Below are positions 43,070-52,381 of a stretch of DNA of 64,000 nucleotides, piece by piece. The position numbers and the translations under genes were made by a program. Position 1 is the first letter of the stretch. Every line of letters starts with the position of its first letter. Under the pieces are notes generated by a model. The model worked only from the letters and a program-made list of their open reading frames with translations, ran no database searches and was not told the origin of the DNA. The stretch lies in contig JANRKD010000008.1 of NCBI GenBank assembly GCA_033763655.1, positions 1 through 64,000 on the forward strand, written 5' to 3'. The stretch is from QFOX01 sp033763655. GTDB lineage: Bacteria > Pseudomonadota > Alphaproteobacteria > Rickettsiales > UBA3002.

Positions 43070-44827
43070 TTACTTAGCTAGGAAAACTAACGGGAGTTCA
43101 ACTCCTGCCAACTCAATCTTATCGATCACTTCTTTACCAACAGCTATCGAGTAATCCTTAGAGCCGTATCGAGCATGTACCTCGTTGCTCTCCCAACCCA
43201 ACATGCTTAGGGCAACCTGACGCTCCTGCGGGGGCAATACAGCGTCTGTTATGAAATCCTTGAAGGTATGACGGAGGCTATGGAAGCTGAGAGTCTTGGA
43301 CTTAATTCCTAATGCCCCCAGCTTGCGGCTAAACCATTTAGACAAGGGATCACCAGGACGTTTCTTTCCAAGCACGATATAGGGGAAAAGACGATTGTGA
43401 GCGATAGACTCACCCCTCAATGCGTGCACATACTCTAGAAATCCTAGGCGCAACAGCGTCTCAGGGATGGGGACTTTGCGTATACTGGTTATAGTTTTCA
43501 GGCTTCGCCCCTCTCTCTCCCGAAGATCAAAATAAAAGATTCCCTTTTCCTGCTTGATGTCATCGAGGGCAAGCAACACCACTTCACTTATTCGCATTCC
43601 AGTGCAGAGTGAAATAAAGGGAACCCAAAACTGATGCGCTTTTGTCGGGGTCAGCTTCGCAGCTAAAAATTTCTTATCCCCAAGAATGAGGTTAATCTGG
43701 TCAGTTGTGAAGGAGTCGCGCTTGTCCTTAGCCTTAACATCATCCTTGAACATTAATCCTGTGGTAGGGTTCGATACATCATAATCTTCACCAGCAGCCC
43801 ACTTCATCAAAAGTGCTAGGTGTTCTAAGTAATCGTTACGGGAAGCAGGTGAGAGCTTTGGATGATGAGATGGATTTTTCTGCTCGGCCAATGCCACCTG
43901 GATAGACGACATGGCTTTATACTCAGGCTTCTTCTGAAAGTTTGCTGGTAAGTGATCCAAAATGGGTAACAGCTTCTCCCGCACCATGGGACGATTGATA
44001 GCGTGGATGTCTGTTGCCTCCCCCAGCGCGTCGATTAAGAATGCCTGATAGGTTGCATACTTAATTTTTAGGTCTTGGGACTTTCGCCTAATCTCAAGAG
44101 AGTTGTTGAACATATCTGTGAGCTGCTTGAGAGAGATCACTGGTGTGGATGGACTGCCCTCAGAGTGGCCATGGGATTCCACTCTATTCTGAGGCGCGAG
44201 CATGGTGGCTGGGTAAGGCGTAGTATCTCCATTGATGAAGTCCACATAAGAACCATCTTCAATGGCCTTAATAGCTTCTTCAGTCCCCTTTATGAGCCCT
44301 CGTAGGAGCTGTGTCATTGCAGCGTTGTAGTGTATAGAACCACGCTCAGGAGATAAGAACTTCGTGGTCTGCAACCTCGTGGCCAATGTCACTTCGTAGG
44401 GCTGGAAATTGGTTGCCTTAATATCCTCGTCGTATGTACGCAGATCTCTCCGTGCATCCTCTGCAAACAGATTGGCATCCTCTTCAGCCCTTTCCTGAAG
44501 TCCCACTTTGTTGCTGCCTTGGTGAGCATTGAGATAGACATGGCACAGCCGATGCCTGGACAGCTCACGCTGCCTTTCCCCGATAGCAACCATCGCGGCT
44601 TTGTTATTCAGGACTTCTATTTTCTCATTGTTAGGGATCATGAATAGAGCATCAGACAGCAGAACGGTTTTTAAGAGCTTACAGGACTCTTTATAGTTTC
44701 GATTCCCCAAACTCTTCCAGATTTCTTTTCGGCCAACTTCCTCTTGCATCCCAGTGGGTACTGGAATGCGAGCATAGTAAATTCCATTGCGTCTCATCAG
44801 GTAGGTTTGGGTCGCCATTTGTAGCAC
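43070..44827 (-). CDS. int: Tyrosine recombinase/integrase of the island
   Basis: Inserts and excises the element at the tRNA-Glu 3' end. 585 residues from a GTG at 44827; an ATG three codons later is an equal choice. The catalytic domain shows Arg412 in GMRISEVVLL, His516 and Arg519 in FHSLRHTF, and the nucleophile Tyr554 in VHARYG. The usual second His (in LGH) is replaced by Trp in MLGWESNEV, a known variation. The N-terminal 350 residues hold arm- and core-binding helices. Its start lies 77 bp from tRNA-Glu, as expected for this class. Confidence 0.93.
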   Translation of the reverse strand: MLQMATQTYLMRRNGIYYARIPVPTGMQEEVGRKEIWKSLGNRNYKESCKLLKTVLLSDALFMIPNNEKIEVLNNKAAMVAIGERQRELSRHRLCHVYLNAHQGSNKVGLQERAEEDANLFAEDARRDLRTYDEDIKATNFQPYEVTLATRLQTTKFLSPERGSIHYNAAMTQLLRGLIKGTEEAIKAIEDGSYVDFINGDTTPYPATMLAPQNRVESHGHSEGSPSTPVISLKQLTDMFNNSLEIRRKSQDLKIKYATYQAFLIDALGEATDIHAINRPMVREKLLPILDHLPANFQKKPEYKAMSSIQVALAEQKNPSHHPKLSPASRNDYLEHLALLMKWAAGEDYDVSNPTTGLMFKDDVKAKDKRDSFTTDQINLILGDKKFLAAKLTPTKAHQFWVPFISLCTGMRISEVVLLALDDIKQEKGIFYFDLREREGRSLKTITSIRKVPIPETLLRLGFLEYVHALRGESIAHNRLFPYIVLGKKRPGDPLSKWFSRKLGALGIKSKTLSFHSLRHTFKDFITDAVLPPQERQVALSMLGWESNEVHARYGSKDYSIAVGKEVIDKIELAGVELPLVFLAK

Positions 44828-44904
44828 AACTCTGTAGCAGTTACCGGAGGCACTACTTTTAGAATATGCTAGATGCGAAGATTGTCAGAGACTTAGACAA
44901 AATA

Positions 44905-44979
44905 TGGTGACCCCTACGAGATTCGAACTCGTGCTACCTCCGTGAAAGGGAGGCGTCCTAACCACTAGACGAAGGGGCC
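44905..44979 (-). tRNA. tRNA-Glu (anticodon TTC), CCA encoded, integration target
   Basis: On the minus strand GGCCCCT pairs with AGGGGTC (one G-U), the anticodon loop CTTTCAC carries TTC between CCTCC and GGAGG, and the T-arm is ACGAG-TTCGAAT-CTCGT. The CCA end (44905-44907) is part of the 20-bp attachment repeat, so the element supplied a replacement 3' end. No terminator follows on the element side. 44980-45149 holds no gene that I can support. Confidence 0.96.
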
Positions 44980-45149
44980 ACGCGCCGGGGGCCGCGCCCC
45001 GAAACAGGCGGCGAGATACACCATGCCTTCAGCTGCAAGTCAAGCCTTTTTGCGGGGGGCGGGAGGGCAGGAAGGGCCGGGTGGAGCCGGGCGCGTCTGG
45101 CAGCGGCAAAGTGCAGGCCATGGCCCGCTGCGTGGGCCCGCCGCGCCTT

Positions 45150-47039
45150 TTAGCGGACAAGCGCCGCATCCGCAATCAGGAACTGGGCGGAATCCCTGCC
45201 CTGCCAGCGGTTGCGCTTCAGTTCTCCAAGGATATGCAGGGTTTTTTCGGCCAGCAGCCATTCGCCCAGCACCGTACCCACCGCGCCGAACGCCACCGCG
45301 TTCAGGCGCGCGCTGCCCGAAGCGTCGGCAAGGCTAACGCGCAGGTGTTTTTCCTTCATCACCGCGACATGGGCAATACGCGCGGCAGGCACCACAAACC
45401 GCGGCGACGGATTGCCCATGCCAAACGGCCCGGCGCGGGCGATGTCGTCAAGCGTGTCGAGCGTCGCCCCGCTGACCGAGACCATGCCGTCATAGTGCCG
45501 CACCCGCGCTTCGGTATAAGCGGCGACATCCGCCTCCATGCGCGCGATGAGAAAGGCATGCAGATCGGCGAGCTTGTTTTCCTCCGCCGTAAACCCCGCC
45601 GCCATGGCATGGCCGCCGCCGCTTACCACCAGCCCCTGCGCGATGGCGGCATGGATCGCCGCGCCCATATCCACCCCCGCGACCGAGCGCGCCGACGCCT
45701 TGCCGACGCCCTCAGCCAGCGAAAGCACAATGGCCGGACGGCCAAACTTCTCTTTCAACCGCCCGGCGACGATGCCAATCACCCCCGCATGCCACCCTGC
45801 GCCTGCGACCAGTATGACCGGCAGGTTGGCCTGCTTTTCGGCCTGCGCGAAGGCCTGTTCGTTCACCCCTGCCTCAATCGCCTGCCGTTCGAGATTATGC
45901 GTATCAAGAACCGCCGCCACGCGCGCCGCCGCATGCGCGTCCGGAGTCGTCAGCAGTTCTACCCCAAGGCCGGACTTGCCAACCCGCCCGCCGGCGTTGA
46001 TACGCGGCCCAAGCAGGAACCCCAGATGGTAGACATTGGGCGCTTCGTCGATACGCGCCACATCCGCGAGGATCGCAAGCCCCGTGTTGCGCCGCTGCGC
46101 CATCACTTTCAGCCCCTGCGCGACAAAGGCGCGGTTGAGGCCGGTAAGCGTCATCACGTCGCAGACCGTGCCGAGCGCCACGAGATCGAGCATGGCAAGG
46201 AGGTTGGGTAGTGGATAGTGTGAAGGTGGCGCACCGTGCACGCCCTCTCCCCTTGCGGGAGAGGGTTGGGTGAGGGGTTTATCCGCAGGGTGAGTACTCT
46301 GGTTGGCCCCCTCACCTAGCCTCTCCCGCAAGGGGAGAGGAACGGCAGTGTTTGTTGCACCATTGCGGGCGACTTCTTTCAACTTCGCATTCAGCGCCAC
46401 CAGCAGCAGAAAGGTCACGCCGACGGCAGCGAGGTTGGTCAGCGGCGAGGTTTCATCGACCCGGTTGGGGTTCACTACCGCATGGGCGTTGGGCAAATCA
46501 CCGCTGCTCAGATGGTGGTCGAGCACGATGACATCCACCCCCTGGCTCTGCGCGAAGGCGATCGGCGCGTGCGCCAGCGTACCGCAATCAACCGTGAGGA
46601 TAAGTGACACGCCGGTATCCATCAGCGTGTTAAACGCCGCGACGTTGGGGCCATAGCCTTCCGTCATACGGTCGGGGATGTAGGGCGTGATGGCGATGCC
46701 CATTTGCGCGAAATAATTGACCAGCAATGCGGTCGAGGTCGCGCCATCGACATCGTAATCACCGAAAACGGCGATGTGCTCCTTGCCTTCCATCGCCCGT
46801 AACAGGCGCGCGACGGCTTTATCCATGTCGCGAAGGGAAAACGGGTCGGGCAGGTAATCGCGCAAGGTTGGCTGCAGGAATTGCGGTACATCGTCGAGCG
46901 CGACGCCGCGCCCGGCGAGGATACCTGCCAGTAATTCACTGATGTCGTGCTGTTGCGCCATCGCCAGCGGCAGCCGCGCCTCCGCGTGGCGCGGGCGCCA
47001 GGGCAGGGTCGAGGCGGTGACGGAAGTTCTAAACGGCAT
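45150..47039 (-). CDS. recJ: Single-strand DNA exonuclease RecJ, with an in-frame palindromic insertion
   Basis: A 5'-3' single-strand exonuclease used in recombination and repair. 629 residues against about 577 in E. coli. DHH motifs: VFGDYDVDGATSTALL, LTVDCGTLA and LDHHLS; the C-terminal DHHA1 part has GGHAMAAGFT. Between LNAKLKEVA and LPNLLAMLDLVALGTVCD, about residues 234-266 are encoded by a palindromic repeat (46243-46340), giving PLPLRERLGEG and LTQPSPARGEG. The insertion keeps the frame and falls between conserved blocks, so the protein is probably active. Confidence 0.93.
   Translation of the reverse strand: MPFRTSVTASTLPWRPRHAEARLPLAMAQQHDISELLAGILAGRGVALDDVPQFLQPTLRDYLPDPFSLRDMDKAVARLLRAMEGKEHIAVFGDYDVDGATSTALLVNYFAQMGIAITPYIPDRMTEGYGPNVAAFNTLMDTGVSLILTVDCGTLAHAPIAFAQSQGVDVIVLDHHLSSGDLPNAHAVVNPNRVDETSPLTNLAAVGVTFLLLVALNAKLKEVARNGATNTAVPLPLRERLGEGANQSTHPADKPLTQPSPARGEGVHGAPPSHYPLPNLLAMLDLVALGTVCDVMTLTGLNRAFVAQGLKVMAQRRNTGLAILADVARIDEAPNVYHLGFLLGPRINAGGRVGKSGLGVELLTTPDAHAAARVAAVLDTHNLERQAIEAGVNEQAFAQAEKQANLPVILVAGAGWHAGVIGIVAGRLKEKFGRPAIVLSLAEGVGKASARSVAGVDMGAAIHAAIAQGLVVSGGGHAMAAGFTAEENKLADLHAFLIARMEADVAAYTEARVRHYDGMVSVSGATLDTLDDIARAGPFGMGNPSPRFVVPAARIAHVAVMKEKHLRVSLADASGSARLNAVAFGAVGTVLGEWLLAEKTLHILGELKRNRWQGRDSAQFLIADAALVR
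46243..46340. repeat. Palindromic element inside recJ
   Basis: Two inverted arms of about 35 bp, each starting with a palindrome of the type CCTCTCCC-CTTGC-GGGAGAGG followed by GGTGAGGGG, separated by about 30 bp. Related to the element at 112-231. It lies in frame within recJ and is translated. Confidence 0.88.
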
Positions 47040-47108
47040 GCCCTAAGCTATGCGGCAAAAATCACGAGGGTGCAAGACGCACCGCATCCGGCAGGCAGAC
47101 TGGAGAGA

Positions 47109-48116
47109 TTACATCTCTGTCTTTACGCCGAAATTATGGATGGCCTCGATCCAGCGCACGGTGCCGGTCGCCGAGCGCATGACGAGCGAATGGGTGCTTG
47201 CCCCGCCCGGCCAACGTTTCACGCCTTTGAGCATAGAACCATCTGTCACCCCGGTGGCGGCGAACATCACGTCGCCCTTGGCCATTTCGAGCAACGTATA
47301 TTTACGGTTGAAATCGGTGATGCCCATGCGCCGGGCGCGTTCTTTCTGCTCGTCCTGACCGTCGAACAGCAGGCGCCCTTGCATCTGCCCGCCGATGCAG
47401 CGCAGCGCGGCGGCGGCCAGCACCCCCTCGGGCGCCCCGCCGATGCCCAGATAGAGATCGACGCCCGTCGTCGCTGTGGCGGTGGCAATCACCCCTGCGA
47501 CATCACCATCGGGAATGAGCTGCACCCGGCAGCCCGCTTCGCGCAGCTTGGCGATTTTTTCTTCGTGGCGGTCGCGTTTTAAAATCACCACCGTCAGCTC
47601 ACTGATCTCTTTCTGTTTGGCCTTGGCGAGGTTCTTCAGATTCTCGGCCACCGATGCGTCGATATCGACCACACCTGCGGGTAAGCCGCCGCCGACGGCG
47701 ATTTTATCCATATATACATCCGGCGCATGCAGGAAGCTGCCATGCTCGCCCATCGCCATCACGGCGAGCGAATTGGGGCCGCTGGTGGCGCACAGGGTGG
47801 TGCCTTCGAGCGGGTCGAGCGCGATATCGATGCGCGGGCCGTCGCCGGTGCCGACTTTTTCGCCGATATAGAGCATCGGCGCTTTGTCGCGCTCACCTTC
47901 ACCGATGACTACCGTTCCGTCGATGGTGAGGCCGTTCAGCGCCTCGCGCATGGCGTTCACCGCCGCCTGATCGGCGGCTTTTTCCTCGCCACGGCCTGTC
48001 CAGTGCGAACTGGCGAGCGCGGCGGCTTCCGTCACCCGCACCGCTTCAAGCGCGAAATTGCGGTCCATGATCCAGCTTTTGTTTGGGGCGTCGGTATGAA
48101 AGGCGGGGGCGGTCAT
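47109..48116 (-). CDS. glpX: Class II fructose-1,6-bisphosphatase GlpX
   Basis: Hydrolyses fructose-1,6-bisphosphate in gluconeogenesis. 335 residues from the ATG at 48116, which has GGAGA upstream; an upstream frame of 23 residues is not conserved. Key blocks are VIGEGERDKAPMLYIGE, DPLEGTTLCA (metal and substrate binding), GAPEGVLAAAALRCIGGQMQGRL and FAATGVTDGSMLKGV. In alphaproteobacteria it often lies next to hom, as here (one gene between). Confidence 0.94.
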   Translation of the reverse strand: MTAPAFHTDAPNKSWIMDRNFALEAVRVTEAAALASSHWTGRGEEKAADQAAVNAMREALNGLTIDGTVVIGEGERDKAPMLYIGEKVGTGDGPRIDIALDPLEGTTLCATSGPNSLAVMAMGEHGSFLHAPDVYMDKIAVGGGLPAGVVDIDASVAENLKNLAKAKQKEISELTVVILKRDRHEEKIAKLREAGCRVQLIPDGDVAGVIATATATTGVDLYLGIGGAPEGVLAAAALRCIGGQMQGRLLFDGQDEQKERARRMGITDFNRKYTLLEMAKGDVMFAATGVTDGSMLKGVKRWPGGASTHSLVMRSATGTVRWIEAIHNFGVKTEM

Positions 48117-48243
48117 GGGGCTCTCCTGAAGCGAATGGGTGAGTTGACGAAATGACAGAATGAGGAATCGAGAAGATACAAACAATCGCCTGCAACGGCG
48201 GAGTGTAGGACGCCTAAAAGGCAGCGTCCACCATTTCGCCGCT

Positions 48244-48819
48244 TCATCGTTTCTTCAGTTCGTCAACCCCTATAGCAAAACCAATTTTACGTTTGGCCGC
48301 AGATGGAATGCGCTTCATCCGTTTTACTTCATCGGTCAGCTTGTCGATATCCTCAACCAGCACTTCAATGACAGACGCGACGCGCTCCTGTTTGTGTTCC
48401 ATTTTCTCAACTCTTGCGGCAATATCCTTACTCTGCGATACCATTTCGCGCAAACGGATAAAGGCGCGTACAATCATGATATTGACTTGTATGGCACGCG
48501 CGCTGTTGAGCACCGAAGAAAGCATGGCGATACCGTGTTCGGTAAACGCATAGGGCATGGTGCGCCGCCCGCCATGCCTCGAACTTGACATCGCAATTTG
48601 CGATTTCAAGGAAGCAACCTCTTGATGTGTAAGTTGAAACATAAAATCTTCCGGGAATCTTTCGCGGTTGCGACGGACGGCTTCATTCAAGCGAAATGTT
48701 TGCACTTGATAGAGCGTCGCCAAATCGGAATCGAGTATAATTTTCTGGCCGCGAATCGTCCGAATATGGCTATCGACCAAAGCTATGGGTGTGACAGTTT
48801 TCTTTGAAGAAGTGATCAT
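48244..48819 (-). CDS. ORF6N-domain protein
   Basis: 191 residues from the ATG at 48819 (GAGG 8 bp upstream). The N-terminal domain reads IRTIRGQKIILDSDLATLYQVQTFRLNEAVRRNRERFPEDF, the ORF6N domain known from phage and virus proteins related to KilA-N, thought to bind DNA. RRTMPYAFTEHGIAMLSSVL follows, then a coiled coil (about residues 125-165) and a basic tail. It lies 10 bp after hom and may be read with it, an unusual partner. Probably of phage origin but domesticated or at least intact. Confidence 0.88.
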   Translation of the reverse strand: MITSSKKTVTPIALVDSHIRTIRGQKIILDSDLATLYQVQTFRLNEAVRRNRERFPEDFMFQLTHQEVASLKSQIAMSSSRHGGRRTMPYAFTEHGIAMLSSVLNSARAIQVNIMIVRAFIRLREMVSQSKDIAARVEKMEHKQERVASVIEVLVEDIDKLTDEVKRMKRIPSAAKRKIGFAIGVDELKKR

Positions 48820-48829
48820 AAACGTTTCC

Positions 48830-50119
48830 TCACCCCTCAATCCTGAGCACCACCGGCGGCGCGAGGCTGATGGCAAGCTGCGCGATGGCGGCGGAAACGC
48901 GCATGATTGCGGCTTCGTTGGTTTCGTGCGTAATCACGATCACCTGTGCCGAGCTATCCGCCGCCACCGCATGCTGGGTGATGGAGTGTACCGAAATCGC
49001 CTCCGCCGCAAAGGCGCGGGTGAACTCGGCCAGCACGCCCGGCTCATCCTTCAGCGCAAGGCGCAGGTAATAGCGGCCCCGATGCGCCTCCAGCGGCGCG
49101 GGCGCAGCGGGCGCGAGGTCTTTTGAGGCGACGGTGAAAGCCGGGTAGCGATCCCCGCGTGCGATGGCCATAATATCGGCAACGACGGCAGAGCCGGTAG
49201 GCCCGCCGCCCGCGCCGCGGCCCTCGAACACCACGCGGCCCACCGCGTCGCCCTCGACCTGCACGGCGTTGAACGGCCCGTCGATCACCCCAAGCGGCGA
49301 GGTGGCCGGCACCAGACACGGATGCACCCGCTGCAGCAAATGGCCGTTTTCCATCGTCGCGATGCCGAGCAGCTTGATGCGGTAGCCGAAGCTCGCGGCA
49401 TAATCGATATCCGCAAGGCTGATGCGGCGGATGCCTTCAGTATGCATCGCATTCACGTCCGGCGCGGCGCCAAACGCCAGACTCGCGAGAATGGCGACTT
49501 TGTGCGCCGCATCCGTCCCGTCGATGTCAAACCCCGGGTCGGCCTCGGCATAGCCAAGGCGCTGCGCTTCGGCGAGGACGTCAGCGAAGTTGCGTTTTTC
49601 GTTCTGCATGGTGGTGAGGATGTAATTGCAGGTGCCATTCAGAATCCCCGCAATCCGCGTGATTCTGTTGGCCGCAAGCCCGCTGCGCAGCGCGCCGATG
49701 ATGGGGATACCGCCCGCCACCGCCGCCTCGAAAGCGAGCACCGCGCCGTTCTCTTCCGCCAGTTTCGCCAGCGTCAGGCCATGATGCGCGATGAGCGCCT
49801 TGTTGGCCGTCACCACATGTTTACCGGCGCGTAAGGCCGCTTCCACCACCGCGCGCGCGACGCCCTCATGGCCGCCGATGGCCTCGACCACAAGGTCGAT
49901 ATCCGCCGCCCCGGCCAGCGCCCGCGCATCCGCCTCGATGCGGATACCGTCGAGCGAGACGGTGCGTGGCTTCTCGGGGTCGCGCATACTGACGGCCACC
50001 ACCGGAATGCTGCACCCCGAACGTGCAGCAACAAGTGCAGCATTTTTCTGCAGAATGTCGAGCGTGCCTGCGCCAACCGTGCCGAGGCCCGCAATGCCGA
50101 TGCGAAGCGGAGCGGTCAC
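48830..50119 (-). CDS. hom: Homoserine dehydrogenase
   Basis: Reduces aspartate semialdehyde to homoserine on the way to threonine and methionine. 429 residues. The NAD(P)-binding N-terminus is GIAGLGTVGAGTLDIL; the catalytic part has AAVAGGIPIIGALRSGL, GILNGTCNYILTTM, EADPGFDIDGTDAAHK and GRGAGGGPTGSAVV; the C-terminus (about 345-429) is an ACT domain for feedback control. The start overlaps the upstream aminotransferase stop by 4 bp. Confidence 0.96.
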   Translation of the reverse strand: MTAPLRIGIAGLGTVGAGTLDILQKNAALVAARSGCSIPVVAVSMRDPEKPRTVSLDGIRIEADARALAGAADIDLVVEAIGGHEGVARAVVEAALRAGKHVVTANKALIAHHGLTLAKLAEENGAVLAFEAAVAGGIPIIGALRSGLAANRITRIAGILNGTCNYILTTMQNEKRNFADVLAEAQRLGYAEADPGFDIDGTDAAHKVAILASLAFGAAPDVNAMHTEGIRRISLADIDYAASFGYRIKLLGIATMENGHLLQRVHPCLVPATSPLGVIDGPFNAVQVEGDAVGRVVFEGRGAGGGPTGSAVVADIMAIARGDRYPAFTVASKDLAPAAPAPLEAHRGRYYLRLALKDEPGVLAEFTRAFAAEAISVHSITQHAVAADSSAQVIVITHETNEAAIMRVSAAIAQLAISLAPPVVLRIEG

Positions 50120-51327
50120 GCCGCCGCCGTGAAGGCGCGTTTGACCGCCTCGGCATCCTTGGCGAGGAAGGCCTTGATGTTGCGCACCGCTTGCCGCAGG
50201 CGTTGTTTGTTTTCCACCAGCGCGATGCGCACATGGCCGTCGCCGTATTCGCCAAAGCCGATGCCCGGCGCCACCGCCACCTCGGCCTGATCGAGCAGCA
50301 GCCGCGCGAATTCGAACGAGCCGAGCGCGCGGTACGCTTCGGGCAACGGCGCCCAGATGAACATGCTGGCCGTGGGGGTCGGCACCATCCAGCCCGCTTC
50401 GTGCAGGCCTTTGACCAGCACATCGCGCCGCTCGTGGTAGCGCGCGCGCATTTCCGTCACGCAGTCCTGCGGGCCGTTGAGTGCTGCCGTCGCCGCCACC
50501 TGAATCGGGGTGAACATGCCATAATCGAGGTAGGATTTAATCCGCGTCAACGCGTGAATCAGGCGCGGGCACCCGGCCGCAAAGCCGACGCGCCAGCCCG
50601 CCATCGAGTAAGTTTTCGACAGGGTGGTGAACTCAATCGCGATGTCTTTCGCGCCTTCGACCTGGAGGATGGAAGGCGGCGGCTTGCCATCGAAATAAAT
50701 CTCGCAATAAGCGAGGTCGGAAATCGCAAACACGCCATACTGTTTGCAGATCGCGACCAGCCGCTCGTAGAATGCGAGATCCACCGTTTCCGCCGTCGGG
50801 TTACCGGGGTAATTGACAATCACCGCGACCGGTTTGGGCGTCATGTTTTTAATCGCGCGTTCGAGCAGTTCGAGGAAATCCCCGCCCTTTGAAACATCGA
50901 CATGGCGGATGGACGCGCCGGAAATCACCGGGCCATAGGCATGGATGGGGTAGCAGGGGTTCGGGGTGACGATCACATCCCCCGGGGCGGTAATCGCCTG
51001 AATCAAATTGGCCAGCCCCTCTTTGCTGCCGATGGTGGCAATCACCTCCGTCTCGGGGTCGAGCGTCACCCCAAAACGGCGCTGGTAGTACGCCGCCTGC
51101 GCCTTACGCAAGCCATGAATACCGCGGCTGACCGAATAGCCATGCGCGGTTTCATCGAGCGCCACCTCGCGCAGTTTTTCGACAATATGTTTGGGCGTCG
51201 GTGCGTCGGGGTTGCCCATGCCAAGGTCGATGATATCGCGCCCCGAAGCGCGGTGCGCGGCTTTGATTTTGTTGACCTGCGCGAACACATACGGCGGCAG
51301 GCGGCTGATGCGGTAAAACTCTTCCAT
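50116..51327 (-). CDS. PLP-dependent class I/II aminotransferase (AlaC-like)
   Basis: A fold-type I aminotransferase of 403 residues. It shows IIDLGMGNPDAPTP, the YSVSRGIHGLR segment, NYPGNPTAETVD, the ISDLAYCEIYFDG Asp/Tyr pair and the PLP Lys in TTLSKTYSMAGWRVGF. Closest in pattern to AlaC-type transaminases, often found just upstream of hom in alphaproteobacteria. It probably interconverts alanine, glutamate or aspartate with keto acids; exact substrates are not certain. Coupled with hom by a 4-bp overlap. Confidence 0.9.
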   Translation of the reverse strand: MEEFYRISRLPPYVFAQVNKIKAAHRASGRDIIDLGMGNPDAPTPKHIVEKLREVALDETAHGYSVSRGIHGLRKAQAAYYQRRFGVTLDPETEVIATIGSKEGLANLIQAITAPGDVIVTPNPCYPIHAYGPVISGASIRHVDVSKGGDFLELLERAIKNMTPKPVAVIVNYPGNPTAETVDLAFYERLVAICKQYGVFAISDLAYCEIYFDGKPPPSILQVEGAKDIAIEFTTLSKTYSMAGWRVGFAAGCPRLIHALTRIKSYLDYGMFTPIQVAATAALNGPQDCVTEMRARYHERRDVLVKGLHEAGWMVPTPTASMFIWAPLPEAYRALGSFEFARLLLDQAEVAVAPGIGFGEYGDGHVRIALVENKQRLRQAVRNIKAFLAKDAEAVKRAFTAAA

Positions 51328-51394
51328 GGCATGAACTTTAGGAGGCCGGCGCGGCCGATGTCAATCAGGCGTTTGATTTATGCAGGCCTCGCGC

Positions 51395-52246
51395 CTAATT
51401 GCGGCGGCTGGCATAGCGCGAGGGCGCGATATAACGGTTGGCGGCATAGCGCGCGGCACTGGCCGTCGGCGCACCGGCGCTGGCAGTGGCGAGCGGGTCG
51501 AAATCCCCGGCGCGGGTGGCCAGCGGCGCATTATCCGCCACCTCCGCCACCGGTGGACGCAGGCGGATAGGCTGGCGCGCCACCGGCGGCAACAGCGGCG
51601 GCGGCGATGTTTCCGTCACGGCAAACGCACCCGACGGGGGGGGAGGCAAGGTAAGCGCCGCGCCATTCTCGCGGGGGATGCGGCGATTTTCATCACGCGG
51701 GGGGATGGGTGCCGCCGGTAGCGCAGGCGAGGCCGCACCCTCAACCGGCAGGGGAATGGAGGGCTCCGCCGCCGCATCGCGCGTCAGGGCATCCTTGCTT
51801 TCCTGCGCGACGGCGCGTTCACGTTCGAGGTCGTCCTGCGTATCCCTCAGGCGCGATTGCGCGCTGTCAGGCCCTGTCAGCACCGGGCGCGGCGGCACCG
51901 CATCGAGCGGCGGGTAATTCCCCGCAAGCTGGAACGCCGCATTTTCAACCGGCACCCGCCGCGCGGCATCGCCATTAGGTGCCGTCGTCACCGGCAGCAG
52001 CGGGGCCGCCGCAACAGCCACAGGCTCCGCCACCGGCGCAACGGCAGCTACGTCAGCAACCGGGGTCTTGTCGCGCGGCGGCACGGCGTTTTGCGCGCCA
52101 CCGCCGGGGTTAAACTGCGGACGGTGCGGCGCACCTGCGGGCACGGTATTGTTGCGCGGGCCATTGGCTTCGGGGGGGATGAGATAGGCGCAGCCGCTGA
52201 GGGAAAGGGCGGCAATAACAGGGGTAATCGTTTGAAAGAAACGCAT
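51395..52246 (-). CDS. Proline/alanine-rich lipoprotein, unknown function
   Basis: 283 residues with a lipoprotein signal (VIAALSLSGC). The mature chain is low-complexity, rich in Pro, Ala and Val, with acidic-basic patches (SRLRDTQDDLERERAVAQESKD forms a short helix) and a Tyr/Arg-rich end (RYAANRYIAPSRYASRRN). Such chains often span from the membrane to the cell wall. I recognise no family. Confidence 0.65.
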   Translation of the reverse strand: MRFFQTITPVIAALSLSGCAYLIPPEANGPRNNTVPAGAPHRPQFNPGGGAQNAVPPRDKTPVADVAAVAPVAEPVAVAAAPLLPVTTAPNGDAARRVPVENAAFQLAGNYPPLDAVPPRPVLTGPDSAQSRLRDTQDDLERERAVAQESKDALTRDAAAEPSIPLPVEGAASPALPAAPIPPRDENRRIPRENGAALTLPPPPSGAFAVTETSPPPLLPPVARQPIRLRPPVAEVADNAPLATRAGDFDPLATASAGAPTASAARYAANRYIAPSRYASRRN

Positions 52247-52381
52247 AATTTGCCTGACGCTGCTGAGTGGTTATTCTTTTTGAATTTCGGCCACGCTAAT
52301 GTGCGTGCCGGTATTTGTCCAGCACGCACACGTAATCCACAGTTTGCATTACGCGGTGGAATACCTTATGCACGGCACATC

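Larger units (their letters stand above)
34342..44923. mobile_element. tRNA-Glu-integrated phage-derived element (about 10.6 kb)
   Basis: Bounded by direct repeats of the tRNA-Glu 3' end, with the tyrosine recombinase adjoining the intact tRNA at the right end. It is AT-richer than the flanks and largely transcribed leftward. Its content is four small proteins, a palm-polymerase-like protein, homologues of T7 gp15, gp14 and gp13, a primase zinc-ribbon remnant, a palindrome array, a MarR-like regulator with its operator, a membrane protein and the integrase. No capsid, portal, terminase, tail tube, lysis or recognisable phage RNA polymerase gene is present. It is either a decayed lysogenic T7-like podophage or a compact satellite-type element. 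Confidence 0.8.

Noticed and set aside
51857..52381. 175-codon N-terminal extension of PhaC
   Set aside because: It is the antisense of the proline-rich lipoprotein gene; PhaC similarity starts after 52382.
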